64,000 bases of DNA. Source: Variovorax boronicumulans. Lineage in GTDB: Bacteria; Pseudomonadota; Gammaproteobacteria; Burkholderiales; Burkholderiaceae_C. A program made the position numbers and the translations under genes. Below are positions 16,777-25,967 of the stretch, in pieces (position 1 is the first letter of the stretch; every line of letters starts with the position of its first letter). A model generated the notes under the pieces. The model had not been told where the DNA came from and did not search any database. It saw only the letters and a list, made by a program, of their open reading frames with translations. The stretch spans positions 62,001 through 126,000 of the forward strand of contig NZ_VEDO01000013.1 in assembly GCF_007677875.1 (NCBI RefSeq). Direction: 5' to 3'.

Positions 16777-17356
16777 TGTGCGTCGCGCCGCCCAGCGGAT
16801 CATCGTGACGACCTTGCTGTCCTACGTCGTGGCAGGCCACGCCGACATCCAGGCGACCCAGCCGCTGGAGCAGATCCTCGACAGCGGCCAGTCGGTGCCC
16901 ATTGCGCCCTACATGTCCGGCCTGGTCAACACCGAGCCCGATGGCCAGGGCAACGTGAAGCCCGGCCAGCGCTTTCCGATCCTCACCCGCCTGCGACAGG
17001 CCGCGCTCGCGCAGGAGGTGCAGGTGCTCGATCCGCGCTGGCTGACGCAGCCCATCGCGCTGATCGGCATCGACCGGCATTCCCTGGCCTGGCTGCTGAT
17101 GCACCAGGACCAGCTGGCCGCGATGCACGCCAAGGTCCTGGTGGTCCAGGCGCTGGAGCCACGGCACATCCGCATGGCACAGGCCGTGGTACCGCAGCTC
17201 GAAATCCTGCCGCAGGAAGGGCCGTGGCTTGAAGCACGCCTGCGCGAAGCTGGTGCTGGTGTCTTTCCGCTGCTGATCGGTACGGACGGCGTGGCGCGCC
17301 AGATCCTGCCATTGCCGCCCGTGCCGCAGCAGATCGGTTCCAAAGGTCAGCCATGA
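16769..17356 (+). CDS. integrating conjugative element protein, PFL_4695 family
   Basis: 195 aa, exported (N-terminal RIIVTTLLSYVVAGHAD). The C-terminal half, SLAWLLMHQDQLAAMHAKVLVVQ followed by FPLLIGTDGVARQ, matches the TIGR03765/PFL_4695 pattern. A GTG start at 16769 is supported by CAGGAG 7 nt upstream. Its last codons overlap the traD ATG (ATGA), consistent with tight coupling to the coupling-protein gene. Precise role unknown. Confidence 0.75.
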   Translation: MVDVRRAAQRIIVTTLLSYVVAGHADIQATQPLEQILDSGQSVPIAPYMSGLVNTEPDGQGNVKPGQRFPILTRLRQAALAQEVQVLDPRWLTQPIALIGIDRHSLAWLLMHQDQLAAMHAKVLVVQALEPRHIRMAQAVVPQLEILPQEGPWLEARLREAGAGVFPLLIGTDGVARQILPLPPVPQQIGSKGQP

Positions 17357-19638
17357 GCGGCAACACCATCCTGGAAGCCAACCTGCGCCCGCCGATCGAG
17401 CTGTGGAGCACGACTGTTGCGTGGTCCATCGCGCTGATCGCGCTGGTCGCGCCCTGGGCACTGATGATGCCGCCACTGCTGGGCCTAGTCTGCGCCGCGC
17501 TCGCGGTCGGCTTCGGCTGGGTGCGGCTGCGCCAGGCCCTTCGCATCATGCGCTACCAGCGCGGGCTGAAGTTCACGCGGATCACACGGGTGGCGCCCTC
17601 GCGCCTGCCGGTCGGCAAGGACCAGCTGTACCTGGGCCAGGGCTTCGAGTGGACCCAGCAGAACACGCAGCGCAAGCTGGACGCGCAGCGCAAGGAAGCC
17701 GAGCCCTTCGTGCGGCCCACGCCGATGGAGCTGCGCCTGTCCGCGCTGGGCAGCAGCCTCGTGGCGTCGGTGGCCAGGGAGATCGCCACCGCGGAAAACG
17801 CTGGCCTCCCTCTTTCTCGTAAGGCGCAGTGGATGCGCTTCATCACGGCCGTGGGCGGGCCGTTGAATCCGCTCTATCCGCACCTGGACCTCGGCGGCTC
17901 GCCCATCCTGCACGGAACCGGCGCGCTGGAGGAATGCCCGGTCGCGCTGCGCCAGACCGCGCGCGCCGGCCACCTGCTGGTGATGGGCACCACGCGCGTC
18001 GGCAAGACGCGATTGCTGGAGCTGCTGGCCACGCAGGACATCCACTGAGGGCACGTCGTCATCGTGATCGACCCCAAGGGGGACTCCGAGCTCATGCTGC
18101 GGCTGTACGCCGAAGCGCGCCGGGCCGGCCGTGAGGACCAGTTCTACCTGTTCCACCTGGGCTTCCCGGACATCTCGGCCCGCTATAACGGCATCGGCAA
18201 TTTCGCGCGCATCACCGAGGTCGCCGGCCGCGCCACCAACGCCCTGCCCTCCTCCGGCAACTCGGCAGCGTTCAAGGAATTCTCCTGGCGCTTCACCAAC
18301 CTGGTCGCGCAGGCCCAGGTCGTGCTCGGGCGCATCCCGACCTACACCACGCTGCTGCGCGACGTGACGGGCATCGAACCCCTGTTCATGGAGTACGCGC
18401 ACATGGTGTTCCGCCTGCAGGCGGAACAAGGCCGCTTCGTCGACTACCAGGCGCGCCTGGCCGCCATCGAGTCGCAGGTCCTGGCCAAGAAGATCCAGGT
18501 GGACCGGCCCATCCAGACGCGCACGGCCGATGTGGTGGCCATGATCCACTGGATCAAGGAGTCGCGCATCACGGACAACGTGCTGCACGGCCTGGTCGGC
18601 GCCGTGAGCTACGACCGCTCGTTTTACGAGAAGATCATTGCCTCGCTCGGCCCGTTTCTGGAGAAGCTGACCAGCGGCGCCGTGGGCGAACTGATCAGCC
18701 CGGACTACTTCGATCCGGACGACGAGCGGCCCATCTTCGACTGGATGAGCGTGATCCGCCAGGGTGGCATCGTCTACGTCGGCCTGGATGCGCTGTCCGA
18801 TTCAGTGGTGTCCTCGGCCGTGGGCAACAGCATGCTGGCCGACCTGGTCAGCGTCGGCGGCAAGCTCTACAAGAACGGCCTGGACCCGCACCGCGACGAC
18901 GGCAAGCTGGTCCTGCCCACGATCTGCTGCCACTTCGACGAAGTGAACGAGATCGCCGGCCCCGAGTTCGTTCCCATGGTCAACAAGCTGGGCGGCTCCG
19001 GCTTCCGGATCACGGCCTACACGCAGTCCATGTTCGACATTGAGGCGAAGGTGGGCGACAAGGCCAAGGCCGGCCAGATCCTGGACAACTTCAATCACCT
19101 GGTGATGCTGCGCGTGCGCAGCGTGACCACGGCCAACCTGCTGGCCGAGCAGGTGCCGCAGGTCAACGTGCTGCACCTGACGCCCATGTCCGGTGTGACG
19201 GACACGGCGGCACAAGGCACAGGCGTGGACTTCACGAGCCGCAACGACGACATCGTGACCACGACCAAGGTGCCGCTGATCGAGGCCGCCGACCTACTGG
19301 AACTGCCGCAGGGCCAGGCCTTCGCGCTGCTGGAGGGCAACCGGCGCTACAAGATCCGCATCCCACTGGCCGATTCGACCAACGACCCGTTCGTGCCCGA
19401 GTCCCTGCGCAAGGTCGCGCAGGAGATGAAACGCCGCTACCGAACCAGCGAGCGCTGGGCGCAGGAGACCGACTGGTTGGGCTCGCATCCGCTGGGCGCG
19501 GGTGCATCCGGCTTGATCGCAACGGACCTTGCGGACGAACTAGAGGTCGATGAGCCCCGCAGCAGCGCGCGCGAGGAGCAGGCTGACATGCTGAGCCAGG
19601 GCGCCGTCCTCGGCAACGTGATGGGGCACCGCGGATGA
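17353..19638 (+). pseudogene. traD: coupling protein TraD (SXT/TOL type), interrupted by an in-frame TGA
   Basis: The two open parts, 17353-18048 and 18064-19638, are in the same reading frame, separated only by TGA at 18046-18048 (codon 232). Read through, the protein would be 761 aa: two membrane helices near residues 20-50, Walker A MGTTRVGKTRLLELL (about 211-225), then VVIVIDPKGD, a helical all-alpha part, and Walker B ICCHFDEVNE (about 524-533). Relatives have an arginine where the stop lies, so a CGA-to-TGA transition is the simplest explanation. The coupling protein feeds relaxase-bound DNA to the channel, so loss would block transfer. Re-initiation at GTG 18064 (GAGGG upstream) could not supply Walker A. 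A sequencing error or suppression remains possible. Confidence 0.8.
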
Positions 19639-20408
19639 GCGCGCCGAGCAGCCGCGGCCCGATCAAGCCGCCGACACGGGGCCCGGTGCTGCTGGCCTTC
19701 GAGATCTGCATGGGCCTGATCATGGTGGCCCTGTTCTCCTGGTTCGTGGGCATCGTGATCGAGGTCATCGGCATGCACACGATCTGGAAGGACGAGGGCG
19801 AGGCCCACGCCAAGCGCATCGTGGACCAGGACGTGGCCTACATCGCCGCAGCGCCGCGCAGCCTCCTCATCGACGACACGGCGGCGCTCTCCCAGGACAT
19901 CGTGACGCGGGTGGAGCAGGCCTACCGCAAGCTGGGCATCGTCAACTGGTACCTGCGTTACCACGGCCCCGACGTCCGCGAGGCGGTGGACACCAGCGCC
20001 GGCGGCTCCGCAAAGGCCGGCATGGCCCGCGGCCTGCGCAACGCGACGGTGCAGGTCAGCCGCACGGGCAGTCGCATCGCGCTGATCAGCATGTTCGTCG
20101 CGCAGGACGTGCTGCTGCGCATGTCGATCGCCATCTTCGCGCTGCCCGCCTTCGCGCTGGCCTGCCTGCTGGGGGCCATCGACGGCCTGGTGCGCCGCGA
20201 CCTGCGGCGCTGGGGCGGGGGACGCGAGTCCAGCTTCATCTACCACCACGCCAAGCGCTACACGGCCTGGTCGCTGACTGGCGGCTTCGGCCTGTACCTC
20301 ACCTGGCCCTTCGGCGGGTTCAACCCGGCCTACATGGTCCTGGTGTTCACGGTGCTGGTCGCAGCATCGCTGTCCACCACGGTGGCCGCGTTCAAGAAGT
20401 ACGTTTGA
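19635..20408 (+). CDS. ICE membrane protein, PFL_4697 family
   Basis: 257 aa with four predicted membrane segments: about 17-45 (VLLAFEICMGLIMVALFSWF...), 152-182, 212-228 and 234-250. The segment around FALACLLGAIDGLVRRDLRRWGGGRESSFIYHHAKR is typical of TIGR03747, which is found next to traD. It overlaps traD by 4 nt (ATGA) and probably works with the coupling protein at the inner membrane. Confidence 0.8.
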   Translation: MSAPSSRGPIKPPTRGPVLLAFEICMGLIMVALFSWFVGIVIEVIGMHTIWKDEGEAHAKRIVDQDVAYIAAAPRSLLIDDTAALSQDIVTRVEQAYRKLGIVNWYLRYHGPDVREAVDTSAGGSAKAGMARGLRNATVQVSRTGSRIALISMFVAQDVLLRMSIAIFALPAFALACLLGAIDGLVRRDLRRWGGGRESSFIYHHAKRYTAWSLTGGFGLYLTWPFGGFNPAYMVLVFTVLVAASLSTTVAAFKKYV

Positions 20409-20422
20409 AAGAGAGAGTTCGC

Positions 20423-20752
20423 ATGCTCAAGCAATTCCCCGTGCAACGTCCCAGCCGGTCGGCGCTGCGCGTGGCCTACTGCGTGCTCGCGCTGTCCGCG
20501 TGCAGCGCCGCCATGGCTTCCGACGAAGACGTGGAGCGCGAGAACCTCGCGCGCATCGCCAACGAGATCGCGCACGTGAAGGGCCTCGTGGCTGCTGCTG
20601 CCTCCAAGCAGCCGACGGGCCAGCGGGTCAGGTTCCGCTACGACTGGCTCCAGCGCGACCTGCAGCTGATCGAGCAGGGCATCGCCCAGCACACCGATGC
20701 GCCGCGACAGCCGCGGCCCGTGCCGCCGCTGCGCGGGGACTACCGGCAGTGA
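20423..20752 (+). CDS. ICE RAQPRD-family periplasmic protein
   Basis: 109 aa. The signal peptide ends near SAAMAS. The mature protein is helical with the family core ENLARIANEIAHVKGLV, then RVRFRYDWLQRDLQLIEQGI. TIGR01690 proteins carry an RAQPRD-like motif at the position of RFRYDWL. The ATG at 20423 is preceded by GAGAG; a TTG 18 nt upstream overlaps the preceding gene but lacks a site. Role unknown. Confidence 0.7.
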   Translation: MLKQFPVQRPSRSALRVAYCVLALSACSAAMASDEDVERENLARIANEIAHVKGLVAAAASKQPTGQRVRFRYDWLQRDLQLIEQGIAQHTDAPRQPRPVPPLRGDYRQ

Positions 20753-20770
20753 CGCCCAGGGGCCAAACCG

Positions 20771-21007
20771 ATGAACAGCGCGATCGCCAATGGCTTCCAG
20801 GCCGGCGCCGGCTTCGGCGCATCGAGCCTGCGCCTCATGCTGTTGGCCGTTCTTGGCGGCCTGGCCTTCGCCTTCGCGGCCTGGCTGGTCGGCCAGGTGA
20901 TGGAGGCGTACCGCAGCAACGAGCTGGAGGTCGACGAGTCCATCGTCAGCCTGGCCTGTGTCGCCCTGCTGTGCGTGCTGATCGTCGCGGTCCTGGGCTG
21001 GGCGTGA
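20771..21007 (+). CDS. small ICE membrane protein, PFL_4701 family
   Basis: 78 aa with two hydrophobic helices (RLMLLAVLGGLAFAFAAWLV and IVSLACVALLCVLIVAVLGW) joined by a polar loop VMEAYRSNELEVDES. Size, topology and position fit TIGR03758 (DUF3262), a likely channel subunit beside the TIGR03745 protein, comparable to the small membrane proteins of other T4SS. Confidence 0.75.
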   Translation: MNSAIANGFQAGAGFGASSLRLMLLAVLGGLAFAFAAWLVGQVMEAYRSNELEVDESIVSLACVALLCVLIVAVLGWA

Positions 21008-21154
21008 CCTGCAAGCCGAGCCCCATCCGCGTACCTCTCGCTGTGTGCTCACCGAGTCTTCAAGCAGTACCCGAACCCTGCGCGGGTGCTGCTGTGCGCA
21101 AGGCCCATCCGGGCATGCGCGCACGTTCCCCGCAGGTGTGTTCTGGAGCTTCTC

Positions 21155-21556
21155 ATGACTAGCAGGTTCAAATCTCTCGGCGCCAAGACCAGGCGCCTCG
21201 GCGAGCGTTTCCGTCACGCCGCCCTGGTGCCGTTCGTGGCACTGGCGTGCCATCCGGCCATGGCCGAACTGCCCACCCTCGTGACCCCCACCGAAGGTGT
21301 GAACGGTACGACGGTTGCCAACGGCGACATCATCGGCACGTCGGGCGCGATCTTCAAGGCCATCATCGCCATCGTGGTCCTGGTCATCTGCGCGTGGTTC
21401 TTCCTCCAGGCGATGGCCGGCACCATCTCCAAGTGGAAGGAGTACACGAACGGGCGTGCCGCCATCGGCGACATGAAGGAGTACATCGGCATGGCAGTGG
21501 TCATGGGTGTCTTCATCGTGATGCTCGGCACCTACGCCATCTCGTCGCTGGGCTGA
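21155..21556 (+). CDS. ICE membrane protein, PFL_4702 family
   Basis: 133 aa. A signal-like N-terminus (AALVPFVALACHPAMAE) is followed by two helices, AIFKAIIAIVVLVICAWFFL and EYIGMAVVMGVFIVMLGTYA. The pattern fits TIGR03745, a pilin/VirB2-like small subunit. The ATG at 21155 has GGAG 7 nt upstream; an extension to 21086 is not supported. The 147 bp before it contain no gene. Confidence 0.75.
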   Translation: MTSRFKSLGAKTRRLGERFRHAALVPFVALACHPAMAELPTLVTPTEGVNGTTVANGDIIGTSGAIFKAIIAIVVLVICAWFFLQAMAGTISKWKEYTNGRAAIGDMKEYIGMAVVMGVFIVMLGTYAISSLG

Positions 21557-21566
21557 TCGCGCTGGC

Positions 21567-22022
21567 ATGAGCGACGAGCCCATCACCGCCGACCTCGAGC
21601 GGCGCGCGCAAGTGCCGTTGACCGACCGCGTCAACGTCGAGCCGGCCATCCTGAATGGAATGACCTCCACCGAGGCCACCTGGATCGGTCTGGCCTCGAT
21701 GGTCGTCTACGGCCTGGTGATGGGCTTGTTGGTCGCCATCACCGGCCTGTGGCAGCTGCTGCTGGCTGCGCTGGTGGGCACCATCGTCACGCTCTGGTAT
21801 GCCTCCCTGCGGCTGCAAACCATGAAGCGTGACCGTCCGGACGGCTATTACGGCCATGCCATCCACCTGTGGATGGTCCGGCACGGCATGCAGCACGCAC
21901 GCTTCCTTCGGCACGACGGCTACTGGAGCCTGGGCCGCACGCTCGGCCTGTCGTTCAGCAGCCCGCTCAAACCCAAGCCTGACGCGCAGCCGCGGGCGGC
22001 CACGTCTCCGAAACCATCATGA
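21567..22022 (+). CDS. conjugative transfer region protein, TIGR03750 family
   Basis: 151 aa. Two close membrane helices (ATWIGLASMVVYGLVMGLLV and LWQLLLAALVGTIVTLWYAS) are followed by a cytoplasmic basic tail RPDGYYGHAIHLWMVRHGMQ. This VirB3/TraL-like topology is typical of TIGR03750. It starts 10 nt after the preceding gene and overlaps the next by 4 nt. Confidence 0.75.
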   Translation: MSDEPITADLERRAQVPLTDRVNVEPAILNGMTSTEATWIGLASMVVYGLVMGLLVAITGLWQLLLAALVGTIVTLWYASLRLQTMKRDRPDGYYGHAIHLWMVRHGMQHARFLRHDGYWSLGRTLGLSFSSPLKPKPDAQPRAATSPKPS

Positions 22023-22789
22023 GCGAATACCTCAACGCGCTGAGCGCGCAGCGACGGGCCAACGGCCATCTGCGCACTGCCCTCTACATCGTCGCCGCCA
22101 TGGGCGTTATCGGCACCTGGTACGCCGGCCAGGTCCCGAAGAACATCGACGTGCATCTGCTGCCTGCCGTGAGCACACCCAGCAACGTGAAGGTGAACGG
22201 CGGCGAGTCCGTGGTGCCCTCCCCCAACGTGTATGCCTTCGGCTACTACGTGTGGCAACAGGTGAACCGGTGGGCGACCGATGGGGCGACGGACTACGGC
22301 CACCAGATCTTCCGCGTGCAGAACTACGTCACGCCGCGCTGCATCAGCCAGCTGACATCGGACATGCAGACCCGGCAGAAGGCCGGCGAGTTGCGGCAGC
22401 GGACCCGGCAGATGAGCGAGATCCCGGGCCTGGGCTACCAGGCCAACCGCGTCGTCGCCGACGACTCGGGAATGGGCTGGACCGTGTTCCTGGACCTGCA
22501 GGTGCAGGAGACCTACCGCGGCCAGGCGGTCAAGGACGTGTACATCCGCTACCCGATCCGTGTCGTGCGCTTCGACGTCGACCGCCAACGCAACCCCTGG
22601 CAGATGGCCCTCGACTGCTATGGCAGCCAGCGCCCAGCGCGCCTGGATGAAGCCCAGATTCGCCAGGTGCCAGGTGCCAAGCCCGTGGAGCCGCATGTGC
22701 CCCCCGTTCCCGCGTCGGTGGAGCCCCTGAACCTGCCGAACGCCACGCCCATCGGCGAAGGCGAGGTCGGCGCCCTGCTGAACAACTGA
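22019..22789 (+). CDS. ICE protein, PFL_4703 family (VirB8/TraE-like)
   Basis: 256 aa. One N-terminal membrane helix (ALYIVAAMGVIGTWYAGQVP, about 21-40) anchors a periplasmic domain with NVYAFGYYVWQQVNRWATDG, FRVQNYVTPRCISQL and a beta-rich WTVFLDLQVQETYRG segment. The pattern fits TIGR03746, the assembly factor analogous to TraE/VirB8. It ends with a Pro-rich tail. ATGA overlap with the previous gene. Confidence 0.8.
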   Translation: MSEYLNALSAQRRANGHLRTALYIVAAMGVIGTWYAGQVPKNIDVHLLPAVSTPSNVKVNGGESVVPSPNVYAFGYYVWQQVNRWATDGATDYGHQIFRVQNYVTPRCISQLTSDMQTRQKAGELRQRTRQMSEIPGLGYQANRVVADDSGMGWTVFLDLQVQETYRGQAVKDVYIRYPIRVVRFDVDRQRNPWQMALDCYGSQRPARLDEAQIRQVPGAKPVEPHVPPVPASVEPLNLPNATPIGEGEVGALLNN

Positions 22790-22798
22790 GATCACGCC

Positions 22799-23830
22799 AT
22801 GTCGACGACGATGAAGCACTATGCATGTTCGGCCTTGACGGCTGCGCTGGCGCTCGTGCTGCCCCTTGCCGCTGCCGCGCAACAGGTCAAGGAACTGAAC
22901 CTGAACAGCGTGCCGCCCGATCTGGTCCAGGCCCAACCGGCCGGCGAGCAGCGCAGCACATCGGTGGACCTGGGCGAGGACATCCAGGCCGGCGAGCAAG
23001 GGGCGGCCAGCCAGGCGCGCCCCGCCACCGTGGCCCCGGCCCAGCGCGCCGCCCAGGCGGCTCGTCGTCAGGCTGCCGGCGCCGGGGAGGTCAGGCGCGT
23101 TTCCCGACCGGCAGGGGCCGGCGCAGAGCGCGCCGTGTTCCAGCGCGAGCCGGTGCGCGTGCAGCTGTCCGTGGGCAAGGAGCGCCTGATCACGCTGCCA
23201 GCACCTGCGGGCCTGAACCTGCCGACCGACATGGACCAGGTGGCCCGGATCGAGACCATCGGCTCCACCATCTACGTGACCCCGCTGGTCGCGTTCACGC
23301 CGATCCGCATCGTCGCGGAACTGATCGACACCGGCCAGCTGGTGCCCTTCGACTTCGTGGCCGCCGCCGGCGACAAGCTGCCCGAGCTCGAAGTCTCCGT
23401 GCTCGATCCGCAGGTCGGCGCAGCGACTGCAGCGGGCGACGAGGCCAAGAAGGACGAACCGCAGAGCGCCGACATGGTGCAGCTGACGCGGCATGCCGCC
23501 CGGCAGCTGTACGCGCCGCGTCGCCTGGCATGGGCCACACCTGGCGTGAACCAGGTCGCGGTGGCCACCGATCCGGTGCCGCGGCTGATCCGCGGCCTCA
23601 ACGCCGACATCGTGCCCCTGGGGCAGTGGAAATCCGGTCCCTTGTACGTGACCGCCGTGCGCGTCACAAACCGCAGCAGCATGCCGGTGGAGATCCCGCT
23701 GGAGCAGGTGCGCGGCCGCTGGGTCGCTGCGACGGCCCAGCACGGCCGCATTGGCGCGGCGGGAACCGACACGGACACCACGGCCGTGTACCTGGTCTGC
23801 GACCGCTCCTTCGAGTCCTGCCTCCAGTAG
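22799..23830 (+). CDS. ICE protein, PFL_4704 family (TraK/VirB9-like)
   Basis: 343 aa with a signal peptide (ALTAALALVLPLAAAAQQ). A disordered Ala/Arg-rich stretch (50-110) is followed by beta-rich sequence: RLITLPAPAGLNLPTDMD, IETIGSTIYVTPLVAFTPIR and a C-terminal domain ending DRSFESCLQ. This resembles the TraK/VirB9 secretin-associated proteins, TIGR03749. A probable part of the outer-membrane core complex with the downstream PFL_4705 and lipoprotein genes. Confidence 0.8.
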   Translation: MSTTMKHYACSALTAALALVLPLAAAAQQVKELNLNSVPPDLVQAQPAGEQRSTSVDLGEDIQAGEQGAASQARPATVAPAQRAAQAARRQAAGAGEVRRVSRPAGAGAERAVFQREPVRVQLSVGKERLITLPAPAGLNLPTDMDQVARIETIGSTIYVTPLVAFTPIRIVAELIDTGQLVPFDFVAAAGDKLPELEVSVLDPQVGAATAAGDEAKKDEPQSADMVQLTRHAARQLYAPRRLAWATPGVNQVAVATDPVPRLIRGLNADIVPLGQWKSGPLYVTAVRVTNRSSMPVEIPLEQVRGRWVAATAQHGRIGAAGTDTDTTAVYLVCDRSFESCLQ

Positions 23831-23857
23831 GCCGGCCGTCCAGACCGAGAGTCAGCC

Positions 23858-25450
23858 ATGACCATCACCCGCAACAAACTCATCCCCCTGCTCGGCATCG
23901 TGGCAGTTGCCATCGTGGGCACGATCGTCTGGAAGCAGATGACCAGCAGCCCGCAGAAGCCCACAGCCGGACCTCTCATGCAAAGCGTGCCCAAGGCGGA
24001 ACTGCCGGCAACGAAGGGCGCCGACCGCGACACGCCCCAGGAAACGCTGAGCACCGTCGTCGCGAGCAACCGCGAGTTGCGCGACACGGCAACGCAACTG
24101 ATCGAGGAGAACAGGAAGCTGCGCAGGGAGATGGAGACGGAACGGAATCGACCTGGAGGCCGCAGCCCAGCCGTGGTCGACGGCCCGACCGCGCCGGCCG
24201 GCCTGCCAGCGCCCCAGGAGCACCAGAAGCTTCCTGCTGCTCCGTCTGCTGGCATGGTGACACCCTCTGCACAACCGGAGCCTGGGGTCATGGACGTGTT
24301 CTCCAAGGCCTTCGACCAAGCGTCCACCATGGCCGACAAGATCGGCAACGGAACGCGGCCCATCGCCGCATCGACCGTCAAAGCAGGCCCAGCCGCGCCT
24401 GCCGTCCGGTCTGCTAGTGGTCAGCAGCGCGGTGACGCAGCCGTCGACCCCAACGAGCCGCTGCCGGATGGTGCCGTGGTCTACAAGACCCGTCCGCCGA
24501 TGGGCTATGCACTGCACACCAGCCAGGCGCGCGGGCGCGAAGGCGTCGCGACTTCCCAGTACGTGCGCCTCAACGGTGCCGCAGGGGCGCCGGCCGGTGC
24601 CGGTGCCGGCGGCGGCGCCGCGACGCGCGCTGCCCAGGCCGCGCAGGACAAGCCCCAGACCGTGCCGTTCTACACGATCCCCGAGAACGCCACGCTGGCG
24701 GGCGTGGTGTCCATGACCAGCCTGATCGGCCGCGTGCCGATCGACGGGCGCGTCACCGATCCCATGCAGTGGAAAGCCGTGGTCGGCCGCGACAACCTGG
24801 CCGCCAACGGCTTCGAGCTCCCAGACGACCTGGCCGGCATGATCGTGTCGGGCATCGCCATCGGGGACATGGCCCTGTCGTGCAGCGAAGGCAAGGTGCG
24901 CTCGCTCACCTTCGTCTTCAACGACGGGACGATCCGCACGGTGTCCACCCGCCGCGGCGGTGGCGGGCAGGGCACGGTACGCACGGGTGCCAGCAGCGGC
25001 GGGGCCAACAGCACCGACCTGGGTTACATCAGCGACCAGCACGGCAACCCCTGCATCTCGGGCAAGTTCGTGACCAATGCCCCGGCCTACCTCACCGACA
25101 TCGTGGGCATGAAGACGCTGGAGGTGGCTGGCCAGGCCTTCTCCGACGCGCAGCGCACCGTGTCGCAGAACTCGACCTTCGGCACCACGAGTTCGGCCGT
25201 CACGGGCTCCGTGGGCAGCTACGCGCTGGGCCAGGCGGTCGCAGGCGCGTCCGATGAGGTCAGCAAGTGGCTGATGGCCCGCCTGAAGAACTCCTTCGAC
25301 GCCGTGGTCACGCTGTCCGGCCAGCGCATGGTGATCCACCTGGACACCGAGATCCGCCTCGACAAAGTGCCCGATGCCCGCCTGCTGGTGCACCGCGCCC
25401 AGAACCCTTCCAGCATCACTGCAAGAGGAGCCCGCCATGGCCTCGAATGA
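23858..25450 (+). CDS. ICE protein, PFL_4705 family (TraB/VirB10-like)
   Basis: 530 aa. An inner-membrane anchor (LIPLLGIVAVAIVGTIVWKQ, 8-27) and a coiled coil (VVASNRELRDTATQLIEENRKLRREMETE, in part) precede a Pro/Ala-rich linker. The C-terminal beta-barrel-like domain has TVPFYTIPENATLAGVVSMT, IVSGIAIGDMALSCSEGKV and SVGSYALGQAVAGASDEV. This is the TraB/VirB10 plan that spans both membranes (TIGR03752). Its 3' end overlaps the lipoprotein gene by 14 nt. Confidence 0.85.
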   Translation: MTITRNKLIPLLGIVAVAIVGTIVWKQMTSSPQKPTAGPLMQSVPKAELPATKGADRDTPQETLSTVVASNRELRDTATQLIEENRKLRREMETERNRPGGRSPAVVDGPTAPAGLPAPQEHQKLPAAPSAGMVTPSAQPEPGVMDVFSKAFDQASTMADKIGNGTRPIAASTVKAGPAAPAVRSASGQQRGDAAVDPNEPLPDGAVVYKTRPPMGYALHTSQARGREGVATSQYVRLNGAAGAPAGAGAGGGAATRAAQAAQDKPQTVPFYTIPENATLAGVVSMTSLIGRVPIDGRVTDPMQWKAVVGRDNLAANGFELPDDLAGMIVSGIAIGDMALSCSEGKVRSLTFVFNDGTIRTVSTRRGGGGQGTVRTGASSGGANSTDLGYISDQHGNPCISGKFVTNAPAYLTDIVGMKTLEVAGQAFSDAQRTVSQNSTFGTTSSAVTGSVGSYALGQAVAGASDEVSKWLMARLKNSFDAVVTLSGQRMVIHLDTEIRLDKVPDARLLVHRAQNPSSITARGARHGLE

Positions 25451-25967
25451 ACAGAGCACCGTCCATCGCCCTGCGATGCCATCTTGTGTCGCCCTCTGCG
25501 GCCTGCTGGTCCTGGCCGGCCTGCTGGCCGGGTGTTCTATCAGCGGCCCGCGCGAGTCGCCGATCAACGCGGTCACGAAGGGCAGTCCGACCGTGCTGGA
25601 CATCTACCGCGGCCAGGGGGAGGTGGACGGCCAGAACACGGCGGCCGACCGCGCTACGCCACGGGATCGGCTGCTGAGCGGCTCGGCGCCGCGGCCCGTT
25701 CAGGAGGGCGACACCGACACGCAGCGCTACTGGTCCGCGCTGGAGCCCATGCGCAACCGCTTCGCGCGCGTGCCGAACCCGGACATGGTGATGGTGGTGT
25801 TCCCGCACCTGGCGCGCGGCCAGTACCCCGTGCCGGGCTACGTGACGGTGTTCCCGATGTACGAGCAGGCCAACCTCTACGCTTTGCCCGGCGAGGTCGA
25901 ATCCGAGCTCGTGCGCAACCCTGCGCCGCTGGGCCCGGCCGCGAAGAAGGAAGGGGCCGCCAAGTGA
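25437..25967 (+). CDS. conjugative transfer region lipoprotein, TIGR03751 family (TraV-like)
   Basis: 176 aa. The lipobox LAGC (LVLAGLLAGCSIS, cysteine near residue 33) marks a lipoprotein of the outer-membrane core. The rest holds the family pattern YWSALEPMRNRFARVPNPDM, MVVFPHLARGQYPVPGYVTV and FPMYEQANLYALPGE. The ATG at 25437 follows AGGAG by 6 nt; longer frames begin inside the preceding gene. Confidence 0.8.
   Translation: MASNEQSTVHRPAMPSCVALCGLLVLAGLLAGCSISGPRESPINAVTKGSPTVLDIYRGQGEVDGQNTAADRATPRDRLLSGSAPRPVQEGDTDTQRYWSALEPMRNRFARVPNPDMVMVVFPHLARGQYPVPGYVTVFPMYEQANLYALPGEVESELVRNPAPLGPAAKKEGAAK

Noticed and set aside
18046-18048. Selenocysteine recoding of the TGA in traD
   Set aside because: No known selenoprotein in this family, the position corresponds to arginine in relatives, and no SECIS-like hairpin was evident right after the codon.
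21920-23743. 607-codon minus-strand open frame
   Set aside because: Antisense to three recognised transfer genes.
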